Positions 34,047-45,483 of a stretch of 64,000 bases of DNA are shown piece by piece. Source of the DNA: Bolinopsis microptera (lineage: Eukaryota > Ctenophora > Tentaculata > Lobata > Bolinopsidae); assembly GCF_026151205.1 (NCBI RefSeq), contig NC_087078.1:7642675-7706674 (forward strand), read 5' to 3'. Under the pieces are notes generated by a model. It did not search any database. It was not told the DNA's origin and worked only from the letters and a program-made list of their open reading frames with translations. Both the position numbers and the translations under genes were made by a program. How positions within the stretch are numbered: position 1 is the stretch's first letter; each line of letters opens with the position of its first letter.

Positions 34047-36449
34047 CCACTATAACTATCCTACTTTATAGTTTAGTAAGTGTCTACCACTATAACTATC
34101 CAACTTTATAGTTTAGTAAGTGTCTACCACTATAACTAATCACTATCATACTTTATAGTTTAGTGAGTGTATACTACTATAACTATAACACTATATTATA
34201 TACACTATATAAGTCTATAACTATCATACTTTATACTTTTACAGAAATATAGTTTGGGTCAGATCTACATTGTAAATTGTACATTGTACAACCATCCTAC
34301 TTTATGGTTAAATATTTAGTTATCATCAGTGATTATGACAAACAACATGTAGTTATCAACGCGTTTAAAGTTTCATTATAACAAAAACGAAGGGCTGAAA
34401 AAATAACTAAAATGCATTAGTTTTTATCCAGCTAAAGTCGATGTTGTGAGATTATTGTATCCTGCAAAGTAACAATACAAAGGAACTAAGTAGGCTATCC
34501 GGACAAAGAAATCGCCGCCTTTTCCGAAAATGACTTTATGAATAAATATAATCTATAATGCTATAGTGACAAGTACCAACAGTCAACACGGACAGTCGGA
34601 TAAAGTACTTATCTAAGTTCGAGACAATATTGGCAGTAGCTCACATGGTTTTCTCTCATTAAACCATCAACCCAGGAAGTTCTCAAGTCTCAACTACTTA
34701 CAGTGGTGATGGCAGTAATTAGAATGGGAGGAATTTAATGGCAGTACAGGCTGCGTGAGAAAACAAAATTAATCGACTGAATTTACTGAAGAATTTAATG
34801 ATGGAAAGAACTATCTAACAAATAACATCTACAAACAAAGCATCTGGCTTGAGGAAGTTGTGTTCGAATAAGTGTTGCCACTCCTGAAGCAACGATCTGT
34901 AGCCAAATTAACTTCTAATTCAATATCTCGTTTACTTGTGCTAAAATAGTAAGATAGGAAATGATACGTAGCAACCACCAAATATAACGTGCCACACGTA
35001 TTATATATACTTTTATGTTAATATGATGCGACAATTGATTGGCAACTTTCTGATTAGCAAATATCCTTGATCTAGACGACATGATTAGTGAATATAGATA
35101 TAAATGCATCTGTAATTAATTTTGAAGCAAGATTATTAACGTTAAGGCTGTTTCGAGGTCTATTATACAAACTATACTGTATAAGGAGATTAAACAAAAA
35201 GCATAGAAAACATTGGCCGAGATAAATAAACGAACACGGTATAGCACTCCAAATCAACGCAACCACGAATTAGAAGACTTCCATTGAATAGTGTTGAGCG
35301 CTTAAAGTTAATAAACTGAGTAACACGACGTAAGAAAACATGTAGAGAAAACTGATAAAACGTAGAGAAAACAGGTAAGAACCACAAGATGTACAGTCAC
35401 AAAACTAGCAATACCCTTTTAACACCCAACCTACTTTATCTTGTCTGCCAATTTAACAAGTCAGCAACCACCAGAATAACGGGAATAATATGTATTTTAT
35501 GTTCTCTAACATGCGGGAATATATTACATAAGGCGGGTTGTCGCCTTTATTGCACTAGTGGAATGTTGGTATATCTGAACTCTTCTTCAAGAAATGAGAC
35601 GCAGAAAATATAATGTTATATAATAATGTATAAGTGCACTAAATACTCAAAAAAAGATTTTTTTATAGTGCGACAAAAATAAAAAAACTCGATTATTTTA
35701 CACCCTTACTCTCACATTACACGGATTAAAGAAAAGCGGACTATATAAACGAATAACTGCAGAGTAATACAAGAAGACGAAAGAAGCACCGATTGGGAAT
35801 TGTTCAATTATATTGAAACGCTGAAGCCCAGAAGTACAAGTGTTGAAGTAACCTAAAAATACTGGAATGTAAGGAGAGAGCCGAGATGTGCCGTGTGTGT
35901 GTGTGTGTGTGGGTTGGATGTCCAATACCAAATCAAGATCACATAGATCAATGTCAATTATAATCTAACTGAGCTATTACTGGAAAGTAAATCGAGTGGT
36001 AAATCAAGGCGGATGAAGTCAAACGAAGTTAAATCATCAAGATATTTGTCACGAGATATTTTTGTAGGAGTATCAGTTGAACCACGATCTCGTTTTTCCA
36101 GCGGTACGGAGGGTTGCAGTATATGATACCAAACATAAAAACTCTACACACACGCACACTTTAGCTCACTGAAAACCGACAGCAATTCTGTCAACACTAT
36201 TAATAAATGTCATGTTAGGGCAGCCAATAGGAGAGCTCCGAGCGCTCACGAGACGTGCCCTTGACCAATGAGTGAGCTCGGTGAGACCACGTGATGTGCC
36301 CTCGACCAACTGAGAACACGTTCAACTTCATCAGACCTACGTTTTCTCGGCAAATCAAAAATAGTGATGTTCTGCCACGTGGTGCGCCCTGCCGTGCTTG
36401 TAGCGCCCGCGTTGCAAATTGCATTACGATACATTCTGCATCTCGACTG
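34047..36449. repeat. Duplicated segment, copy 2 (carries the empty transposon site)
   Basis: About 2.4 kb matching the tail of the 40-bp array plus 27171-27473 plus 32075-34027. The site corresponding to the 4.6-kb insertion is intact at 34497-34498. Its right end (36190-36450) keeps CCAAT boxes (GCCAATAGGAG, GACCAATGAG) and CACGTG words that are eroded in copy 1. No protein-coding gene is supported. Confidence 0.85.
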
Positions 36450-36656
36450 TCGTTATTAATTTCAATATTAACTTCAATATTATCACACAGTTACGCTCAG
36501 ATTAGTACGGTGCAATGAGCATGAGGGCCAGGGGGCTGCAGCGGGAGAGTGCATATTAGCTGCGTTACGCACTGTTGCAGCGCTAATTTGTGCGAGTCAC
36601 GTGACACCGGGTTAACACGTGGGGTATTATAGGTGACTGTGTCTGCACCTGTGGGA

Positions 36657-36689
36657 GTTGCTAGGCAACAATGGGAGTTGCTACGTAAC
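36657..36689. promoter_or_regulatory. Two RFX-type X-box dyads, 20 bp apart
   Basis: GTTGCTAGGCAAC (36657-36669) is a perfect inverted-repeat X-box, and GTTGCTACGTAAC (36677-36689) a slightly degenerate second copy; each is preceded by GGGA. X-boxes of this form bind RFX transcription factors, which control ciliary genes across animals. GTCACGTGAC lies 60 bp to the left and a GGGTATTATAGG AT box lies between. Which gene they serve is unknown: no coding start lies close on either strand. Confidence 0.6.
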
Positions 36690-38292
36690 GGTAACACTAT
36701 ATAATAAGGGTAATATATAGCTATATATTTTTCCCCGATTGAAAACCACTCTATTCAGGCTACAAGCAGGATGTACACACATTTATTAGTACCTAGCTAT
36801 ATTTAAAGTAACAATAAAATGTGAAAATTCCTCAATGAACTGAAGAAACAGGACTGACCGTATTCAATTAAGTGGATTGCATGAGTTTCCTGATGAGAAG
36901 CCCTATGTAAGTATGTAACTCTGCGTTTCATACCCAGGTCTTGTAAGCGGGGTATTTATATTATTATATAGGTAACTCAGTCAAATTCCTGAACACTAGA
37001 TCACGAAAAATCACGAGGCTTTGAAGGGAGTGGATGTCAACATACGATTGTTGAAATGCTATCAAAATAGAAGCTACAAGTTGCGGTATGAACTAAAAAA
37101 GGATGCTTTCATCATAAGTATGACCTGGATTTAATACGAAACGTCAAGCTTATTATCATGTATCATGATCTAGACGCAAGCTAATACGTTCTGAAACCAG
37201 TGGTTGGGTATGAATGACAACGGTTAACGCTGTTAACATGTGCTACGAGGAAAAGGAATGATGGTAAAATGCGCCAGCTCCATAATCTATAAATATATTG
37301 CATTTAACGTCGAATTATTATTATTTACAAGAAACGACGTTGTATTCAAAACTGGAAGGTAGCTTTACGGAACCGGATAATGCAATAAAGGAAAGCTCTA
37401 GTATTGGATTCAACTCATAGAATGTTGACAAACGGGCCACCAGATAAATACATTATGTAAATGTACACCATATTATGGCGAATAGTTATTTATGATAAAC
37501 GATGATGGATAATAAAAATACAAATCCATATAAATAATAATAAATATTTATGATATCATGCAATGCGGGTAAATCATATAAAATTATTTATTCAAATCTA
37601 TGTTATCATTATTATCTTAAAGTAATATCATTATATCTAAGGTAATAAATATTTCATTTAGTACAAAATTGAAGCAAAATTTACTAAAAATCTAGAAACT
37701 TAAATTTAGAAAGTAAGAAAATAGTAAAAATACTTTGTTAATTAAGTGCAGTAGTGTAAAATAAATATGCACGAATAATATGCGGGTGACTGAACATTAG
37801 TGTATGCAAATCTCTGTTGAAACCTTAAACTTGTGCACACATTTGAAAATATATCAATTCTATTAAAAAATTGTTCCGGACGTTAATTAACTGCACCAAG
37901 CAATTAACCCAATTAAGCTCTCAAAAATTATTTAAACAATAACTGTATTGATAATAAAAATAGAATCTAAATCGAATAAAAATAATGTCAAAAAACCCAT
38001 GCTAGCGTCCAGCGCGATTTGACGACAGCTTAAAATAATAATGAAAATATTCTCGATAAATATGCAAAATCTTCTCAATATATAAATAGGTTAGTTGTTT
38101 TTAACGCTTTTTGCTGATTGAAACCAAACAAATTGCCGAGAGTCCTTCGCCGTATAAATGAGGTTTTATCAATAATTTCTAAAATAAGTTTCAACATTGC
38201 TTGGGTAGTGCACAAAATTCAAAGGTCGGAGATATTGTTACTAGAAAGATACTATCCCTTAAATCCTATCAACCGTCAACAGTAATCACACT
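36690..38292. other. AT-rich intergenic stretch
   Basis: About 1.6 kb with very high A/T content around 37430-37760 and no coding or repeat structure I can support. The right end is the 3' flank of the first UbiA-family gene. Confidence 0.5.
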
Positions 38293-39780
38293 TTAATCCA
38301 GTACATAATACAGCAGACACAAGTAATACGACGCAAACAGATGGAAGTTAACAACTGTTCTGTCCCACAGTGCACTGATACCATCAGTAACACCTGAACG
38401 ATGAGGATAATAAGCAAAGTAGAGGGTAACAGGAGCAAGGATCCAGATCAGTATCAGCTCCAGATGTTGGTACAGGATAGCAAAACCCGTTACCTAGGGG
38501 AATGTATTAAGTCATGCTTAACGTAATTTTACTGCACTTTTATAGCAGCATGTTTTTGTGCTTTGTAATAAATAGACGACTTACTGACCCATTTCAAAGT
38601 TTTAAAATAATTACTGAACAATTATTTCCCTTGAGATTATAACTTTCGTACCTGAACATATGGCATGAGAAGCAGGAGTGAGTATAGGTTAAGAGAGTTC
38701 TGGAGACCAAGCTGATTAGCAACTGTTCTTACACCACACTTCAAATCATGTCCTGAGGAAAAGGGACTGGTTTATACTGGACAACATTAGAGTCATGACA
38801 GTAAAATTCCAAACATCTGACATTAGCGCACTGTATTATATACAGTATATATGCATGTCTATCTGACATTAGCGCACTTCTACAGTACATGCATGTCTAT
38901 CTGACATTATATAGCGCACTGTATTATACAGTACATGCATGTAATAAGAGAATATGAACAAACTGACCTGCACTTCTAACATTGCGTGCAAACAGTACTG
39001 CAGCAACAGCAATACCCAGAGAACTTGACGCAACTATCACCTCCCCAGAGAACTTCCCTCCTGATAAACAGGAGAACACGAAGGTAGCCACACTCGGACC
39101 AAATGTAATGTATGTAACAAACTCTCCCAGGCAGTTGTGCTTGAACTTTAACCCAGTGGAATAGTTGAATCCGATGAATATTGTTTTGAAGAATAAGACA
39201 TAAGGTATGAGGTGGGCAGATCGTATCATGACGACTCCACTGCCAAAGAACATCATGGAGAATGCCAGACAGAGCCAAGCTCCGTTTATAACTTCATCTT
39301 CGTGCAAAAGTTCTTTTACTATAGTTTCATCGTGACAGTTGTCAGCATCATCTATCTGAAACAAAGGTGAAATATTAAAATCATGTTTAATAAAATATTA
39401 AATTATCGCAATGTAATAAATCGCAGGAAATAAATCAGTATTCCCTCAGGATAATCCGATGTTTTAAGCTGATTATCAATAACGATTAACATTATGATTG
39501 GCTAGATACATTTAAAAGGACAATTCACATACTAAATTTTAATGTATTTATACATTAACAATAACCTTCCTACCTTGTATTTGAAGTCATAGTAAGTGTT
39601 GAGTAGGTTACAAGCTACATGTAAAACGATGATAGCCATACTGACAAAACACAGAATACCGAAACTACTACCGCTCTCCTCAGCAAACAGATACCCCACT
39701 GCAGCGGGGAACAGACTTGTAGGTAGCGTGTGAAGTCGCCCTGCTCTGAGAAACTTTCCTATCTTGTTGAAAGAAATCAT
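38293..39780 (-). CDS. UbiA-family prenyltransferase, UBIAD1-like (paralogue A)
   Basis: Four exons in phase: 39780-39574, 39355-38968, 38752-38652, 38493-38293; 298 residues, near the length of animal UBIAD1. These are integral membrane enzymes that move a prenyl chain onto an aromatic ring (menaquinone-4 or ubiquinone-type products) in ER/Golgi or mitochondrial membranes. The first Asp motif is present (NLLNTYYDFKYK, then IDDADNCHDET). Many hydrophobic helices follow, with STGLKFKHNCLGE and ITFGPSVATF matching the family's middle loop. The second Asp motif reads NVRSAGHDLKCG: by recollection the family has Asp where this copy has Ser (NxRD...D). The C-terminus is HLFASYYLCLLYYVLD. It is the tandem partner of the gene at 46776-48292, with identical exon lengths and phases. 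Activity may be altered by the changed motif. Confidence 0.85.
38815..38945. repeat. Tandem repeat in intron 2 of paralogue A
   Basis: Two and a half copies of a unit containing CTGACATTAGCGCACT and CAGTACATGCATGTCTAT, about 55 bp each. Close to the donor of exon 2. Confidence 0.75.
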
Positions 39781-40447
39781 CCTTCATAAAATTAATTGTT
39801 AGTTGAATAAGATGGAATTAATTGATTTATGATAAGTTTCTGTATAAAAGTGCTGAATTAGAATATGAGTAGGAGCGTGAACTAAGGGTAACAAGGGAAC
39901 TAAAGATAGTAAGAAAGGTACCATAAATATTAGCACCACAAATATTGTTGGGAAACTGCCGTTACTTCCACTTGTTACCTTGAAAAAGAATCAATAGAAA
40001 TGATCATCAGCGTGAGAATTAATAACCATTTCTAGGAAAATATGTAAATCGTCCCATAAAAAGACAATGTTTCATCTCCCCCATGGGCCATGTGTTATGC
40101 AGCAACCATGTGTTAACTTTGGGTTACACAGCAACCATGTGTTAAATCAGTATGTGCGGGAGAGTTGTAACTTGTACTGGAATGGGTGCAATGCCATAAA
40201 AGTGTTTTTGTCATCCTCAGAGTCTAGACATAGTCTGCCACATTTAGTGACAAATATGTAGCAGCTGTGAATTACATACTAGTGGTGTTTTTTATGTGTT
40301 ACAACTGCCTCACTCGTATAACATCAGAAAGAACGAAAGACATTTTCCCCAATCTTCATAATAAATTAACTACTAAAGAAGAGTAAACTACCCGAATATA
40401 GAATATAATCATCGAAAATAAATTACAAAATTGTAACATTTGCTAGC
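39781..40447. other. 5' flank of paralogue A
   Basis: Presumed promoter region; no clear TATA box. Contains a short repeat of CAGCAACCATGTGTTAA (about 40100-40145) and ends at the hAT element's target duplication. Confidence 0.45.
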
Positions 40448-41035
40448 CAGGGACATAGCCAGGATTTTTCTTTGAGGGGGGCTGTCGGCGAGCGAAGCGA
40501 GCCGACGCGTCCAATCAAGCTGTGGCAGGGGTCTGGGGGCACAGCCCCCAGCGGGGTCCAGGGGCGGAGCCCCTTGGCGGGGGCTAGGGGGGCGCAGCCC
40601 CCCGGAAATTTTTTGCGAAACAGGGTGTTTTAGACGACATTTGGCATTAAAGAAATTTGTTGGACAGCAATAAACTGGGATTGAAAAGAATCAAGTACTC
40701 ACGTAAATTTGGTAACATCACAACAGCAATCTGCATTCTCCAATCAGAATTTACGACTTACTCAGGCCTCATCGTCTTAAGATTTTTACATTTCCTACGG
40801 TCTAGGGGACACTATTGACTATAATTATAGAAGTCTTCTAGAATGTTTGCTTGGATTTAATGACATATATTTACTAATCCACAGTTCAAATCTTTGACTG
40901 ACTGCAGTCATAAACACAGCCCAGTTACCAGGCGACCATGGGGACTAGGGGGCTTATCTTTTTTCTGGGGTTCGATTTTTTCCGGGGGGGCTGCCGCCCC
41001 CCTAGCCCCCCCCCCCCCCCCTGGCTACGTGCCTG
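40448..41035. mobile_element. hAT-type MITE, 588 bp
   Basis: The ends are inverted: CAGGGACATAGCCAGG on the left and CCTGGCTACGTGCCTG on the right. TTGCTAGC flanks both sides (40440-40447 and 41036-41043), a perfect 8-bp target duplication. CAGGG ends and 8-bp duplications define hAT elements. The left interior is GC-rich and palindromic (GCGAGCGAAGCGAGC; GGGGCACAGCCCC), and the right end has C runs. No transposase. Its right 230 bp is present again at 46239-46507. Confidence 0.88.
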
Positions 41036-41125
41036 TTGCTAGCAGCACACGTTCCGACAATAACAAATACTATCAAATAGCAATAAGACAAAGATTACTG
41101 ATTAGATGGAAAAAAAGGATAAAAT
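40769..41125. repeat. Left copy of a 357-bp direct repeat flanking the LTR element
   Basis: Begins TCATCGTCTTAAGATTTT and ends AAAAAAGGATAAAAT, directly against the left LTR. It is made of the right part of the hAT MITE plus the next 90 bp of flank. The second copy is 46239-46597, starting exactly where the right LTR ends. Confidence 0.9.
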
Positions 41126-41880
41126 TGTTATAATATATGAGTTCTAAGATTATTCTTTGTATTATAAATATATATTATAGCTAATGTGAGAAGGTGTCAC
41201 GGTGAAGAAGAGGTAAAGAAGAGATCCAACGAGGAAGGAGTAACAGAAGGTGTGTTAGAGTAACAGTGCTGTGTAGAAGGTGTACCAGCCTGCGAAGTCC
41301 TTCGTGGATAGTGTAGTAGAACACCGGTAGGTTCTAGTGTAGGTTATAGTTTAGGTTTATTCTTTTATATTGATTGATGATAGTTGTAGGTTTATATATT
41401 TCTTATGTTGTAAATGATTCATATTTATTGTATTACTTATGAATCATATTTCAGGTGTTTTTAGTGTGTGTGTGTAGTATTGTAGTGGAGTGTGGAACGA
41501 AGATAAGAAGATATAGTAAACAGTAGCTAGGAGTGTAAGTAGTAGTCAACTAGAAGAAAGAAGATAGTAACGAAGAAGTGTATTTTGTATAAACATAGTT
41601 TTAGTAATATATTTTAGTAGGAAGTAAAGACTTTTAGTTCGGATATTATTTGGTGATATTTTAGTGTAGTAGTTTTAGTAAGTAGTTAGTTAGTAGTTAG
41701 TTTATAGTGGGAATCGGGTACAGGTCTAGGGAGGTTAGTGAGTAAGTGAATTATTATAATATCTAGTGTTAATTTATTAACACCTTCTATTTCAGTTTAT
41801 TTATTATAATTCCGAGTTTTATTTTGTATTAACATTCCATTTTATTGTGTATCAATTAAGGTCAGGAATAGGTTGTAACA
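41126..41880 (+). repeat. Left LTR
   Basis: 755 bp, TG...CA ends. TATAAATATATATTATAG near the start is a possible promoter box. Rich in GTAG/AGTA words. Confidence 0.9.
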
Positions 41881-41995
41881 GTGGTAGCAGGAAGAAAACC
41901 ATCAGGAGTCAAGGAAAGTAAAGTAAAGTGTTAAAAGTAAAGTAAAGTGTAAAAGAAAAGTAAAGTTTAAAGTAAAGATTTAAAGTAAAGTAAAG

Positions 41996-44185
41996 ATGGG
42001 TAGTGAAAGAATACCAGTATTGAATGATGCGACAGATTATGGTCTATGGAAGAAAGAAGTCAATATATGGGTACTTGGAACTCAAGCTAAAGAAGCACAA
42101 CAGGCGGCCAGATTGATTGGATTTATGTCTGGAAAAGCTCACGAAGCAGCTATACAGATTCCTCCTGAAGAACTCGGAACTGTAGCGAAGCTGACAACTG
42201 AGTTGGACAAACTCTTTTTGAAAGATGACACACAAAGCTTGTTTCAAGCTATCGAAGAATTTGAGCAGTACAATCGCTCTAAAGAAGATAGTATTGATGA
42301 TTACATCAGAGGGTTCGAACAGAGATACAAACGACTGAAGTCTCTTCGAGAAGACAAAGATGCTTATGAAGACGGGATCAAGGCCTTCAAGTTACTTCAC
42401 CAAGCAAGCCTAACATCAGAACAGAAAAGACTCATACGAGCAACAACAGAAACACTGACGTATGATGGCATGGTAAAAGCTCTGAAACGTACTTTTGGAG
42501 ATGGTTCTGGAATTATTAGCAGTTCCAGCAATGATCAAGGAAAGAACGCAAATCCTTACTTCTCAGCAGCTAGTTCTAGTGGTATAAAAATCAAAGAAGA
42601 ACCAGTATTTTATACCAAAGATTCTTACCACAGCAGCAGCTCAGCTAGTGACAGAAGCGGATATTGTTCGTCTGGTAGTGACAAGAGAAACCAGCATAGC
42701 AGTACTAGTGACAGAGAAAAAGACGATGAAGAGAATGTTCTGTATTTCCAAGGTGGAAAATACCGAAGACAAAGACCAGCAGAGCAATCCTACCAAAGAC
42801 CTAACTCGTCAGAGCAACAGTTTCAAGGACAAAGACCTACAGGACAATCCTACCATAGACAAAGTCCCAACTACTACCAACAACAACATCTTATGAAAAA
42901 GGCAGAGAATTTCAAGAAAACAACTTGTCTAATATGTGACTCGCCTGAACATCGAGTAATCGGGTGTCCTTATAATAAGTTCACTCCAGAAAGAAAGAAA
43001 GAAGATGACAGTAAAAGATTGACGTTTTTAACCAAGGTAGTACAACTGGAATCAGCAATAGCCCATCCAGAAAGAGCTGAAAGATGCACATTTCTTCTCG
43101 AAGAAACAGTGAATAAAGCACTGTTGGACACAGGAGCAAGTTCTACTGTCTGTGGAAAGCAATGGTTAAAGATCTATAAAGAATCGTTATCACCAGAAGA
43201 AGCTATAAAGATAAAGACTGAACATTGTGAAACAACGTTCCGCTTCGGAGACGGAAATAGGGTAACATCTACTCAACTGGTAACACTACCAGTAAACATG
43301 TTTGGAAGAAACTTCACTCTGAAGACTTATGTAGTAAATAGTGAAATACCGTTGTTACTATCAAGACAAATGATGAATGACTTTTGTTTTGTTATTGACA
43401 TGAGGCAGAAAAAAGTTTATGCAATGGGAGGAGAGGAACCCATTTTAGATACTACATCAGGGCATTTAGTGGTGTCAATAAACGGAAGAGCGTTTAACCG
43501 CGTTAACCCCTGCAGGATAGTACAAAATGAACAGAGCTCACAAACTGATGATGTACCAGAGAAAGAGCAAAGACCTCACCCAAAGGCAAAGACTCGTGAT
43601 TCTCATGAGAGTGAGGGAGAGAAAAGAATCCCGACAAAGACAGCGACCTGGTTCTACGAGACTGTGTATTATTCAGACTCAGACTCAGAAGAAGATTCAA
43701 CATCTACTTCAGCAATTAATGACGAAGTTGATACAGCAGTACGACAAGAGGAGACCACACCCTTACCACAAGAGGCTACCCCCTCAGTTGAAGTAGAGGA
43801 AATCAAACCTATACCACAAGAGGTTACCCCTCCGGTTGAAATCAAAGAAGAAGAGACTCAACCGAAATGGACAAGTAAAGAACAAACGGGAAAGAAAAAC
43901 GCAGTCATACTGAAAAAGGGTGACACAATAAGATTCAGAGATGGAGACAATGAAGAATGGAAATGTGGGCTGATAGACAGTCGAGCAGGAAAGGCGACAG
44001 GTGCACTCAAGAACAGCTATAATGTGCACGTTGATGGTGAGGATGAGGCTCAAGTAATCGACCTAACTGATAAAAAGGTGGAAAGATTGCTTTGTACAAA
44101 AGAAGACAAACTCACAGTCACGAAAGAAGTACCAAAACAGGTCCCAAAAAAGGTCCCAACGCAGAAGATCGTCAGAAAGAAATAG
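41996..44185 (+). CDS. Gag-protease polyprotein of the LTR element
   Basis: 729 codons, one open frame. Residues 1-180: helical capsid-type Gag (WKKEVNIWVLGTQAKEAQQA; SIDDYIRGFEQRYKRLKSL). Residues about 200-300: low-complexity Ser/Gln/Arg linker (QQFQGQRPTGQSY). Near residue 310: a zinc knuckle C-x2-C-x4-H-x4-C (CLICDSPEHRVIGC). Near residue 378: the aspartic protease active site LLDTGASSTVCG with a later LLLSRQMMND part. Residues about 540-640: acidic Glu/Pro repeats (EETTPLPQEATPSVE). Near 650-700: a small Tudor- or chromo-like barrel (KKGDTIRFRDGDNEEWKCG). The Gag would form the particle and the protease would process it. There is no polymerase part. Confidence 0.85.
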   Translation: MGSERIPVLNDATDYGLWKKEVNIWVLGTQAKEAQQAARLIGFMSGKAHEAAIQIPPEELGTVAKLTTELDKLFLKDDTQSLFQAIEEFEQYNRSKEDSIDDYIRGFEQRYKRLKSLREDKDAYEDGIKAFKLLHQASLTSEQKRLIRATTETLTYDGMVKALKRTFGDGSGIISSSSNDQGKNANPYFSAASSSGIKIKEEPVFYTKDSYHSSSSASDRSGYCSSGSDKRNQHSSTSDREKDDEENVLYFQGGKYRRQRPAEQSYQRPNSSEQQFQGQRPTGQSYHRQSPNYYQQQHLMKKAENFKKTTCLICDSPEHRVIGCPYNKFTPERKKEDDSKRLTFLTKVVQLESAIAHPERAERCTFLLEETVNKALLDTGASSTVCGKQWLKIYKESLSPEEAIKIKTEHCETTFRFGDGNRVTSTQLVTLPVNMFGRNFTLKTYVVNSEIPLLLSRQMMNDFCFVIDMRQKKVYAMGGEEPILDTTSGHLVVSINGRAFNRVNPCRIVQNEQSSQTDDVPEKEQRPHPKAKTRDSHESEGEKRIPTKTATWFYETVYYSDSDSEEDSTSTSAINDEVDTAVRQEETTPLPQEATPSVEVEEIKPIPQEVTPPVEIKEEETQPKWTSKEQTGKKNAVILKKGDTIRFRDGDNEEWKCGLIDSRAGKATGALKNSYNVHVDGEDEAQVIDLTDKKVERLLCTKEDKLTVTKEVPKQVPKKVPTQKIVRKK

Positions 44186-45483
44186 AGACAGGACTGTTCC
44201 AGAATTCGCAGTGTCAACCATCAAAAGATCAAAGACCTGAGCTTATACTCAGGAGTGTCAAAGAACCATTCATGTCATTTTAATTACCAACACGTGTAAT
44301 GTAATTTACCAATTTGTGTCATTTTATTAATAATTACTTTAACAGATTTGTTTTACAAGAATTTATTTATAGTTTTGTATTGTAGTTCAAAACTACAACT
44401 TTTAACGGGAATTTTATATACTTTTTACGTGCATATTTAAACGCTTATTTTAATATTCATGAATATTTTCAATTTTGTAACCTGTTTAACAGCGAGTGTT
44501 TTGACAGGGAAATTTGTAATATTTCAAACATCACCTGTTATGATGTTGATAACTGCAGTGTGGCAGTGTTTCCTAACAGTTAGATTTTAAAATTTTAGAA
44601 AGTTGGGTATTTTAAACTAAGAAAATTGGATACATTCACTGTGTAAAGTTAACCTCATTTACGTATTTTCCTATAATTTTAACCCCGAATTACAGATCCC
44701 TATCTTCATGAACGGAAACTTTTTAAACTTTCAGGTCGAGTATATGATCTCGAACTGGTAACTATTAACAACAAATTTTCAGTGCCAAAGTCCTATCTCC
44801 TAACATCACTTTATTTTTTTCGCAGTTAATTTCTTGTCAGTTAGTCAGTACCTGTCAGTATCAATTTTAACACTGCTAACAAATAGATCAATTCATATAA
44901 AATATAAATATCGAGTGTGCATGTTAAAATATTGTTAAAGCTGTTGATTAGTTTGTATCTTACTGGAAAACTGAGTTTTAGAAACAGTTGAGCAATAACC
45001 TATATTTTGATTGTTACAGTTGGTGGAAGCTTTTTTCCAGTTCAACTAAGAGAGGTTTTGCTAAACTGTCGGCTTATTCTTCGGAATATTGACCTAGCTC
45101 CAGTTTAATCAGTTTTCTAGTAAAATTCTAACACAGCAATTTCTCAAGAAAAACGGTATGTTTTAAAAAGGGAGTTTCGGTGAAAACGCCAATTTTAATC
45201 GTAAGTTATGATTTTGCAGAATTCTGCAGTATTATGGGGTACTTTGAATTTTGTAAATCTGATAATTTTTGATTCAGATGATTGAGACGGAAGTTTTAAA
45301 ATGACGTGGATTTTAAACGATTTTTTAAGTAGACCTTTTTTCCTTTGTGAGAGGAAAATTTTGCTTATTACTAGCAAAATTTGAAATTTAGAACGGCGCG
45401 GCGTGTTGTGCACGACAGTTCTTTTTGTATTTTGGTGGATCGGTTTTCGGGCTTTTTTAAAAAAATTTTAAAATTGGGATGAG
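44186..45483 (+). other. Non-coding 3' internal part of the LTR element
   Basis: About 1.3 kb of T-rich sequence with no frame of note between the gag-protease stop and the right LTR. Probably the remainder of a deleted pol region or a packaging/untranslated region. Confidence 0.6.

Noticed and set aside
40894-41133. Frames over the C-run end of the hAT MITE, repeated at 46364-46608
   Set aside because: Low-complexity Pro/Gly translation of homopolymers in a non-coding element.
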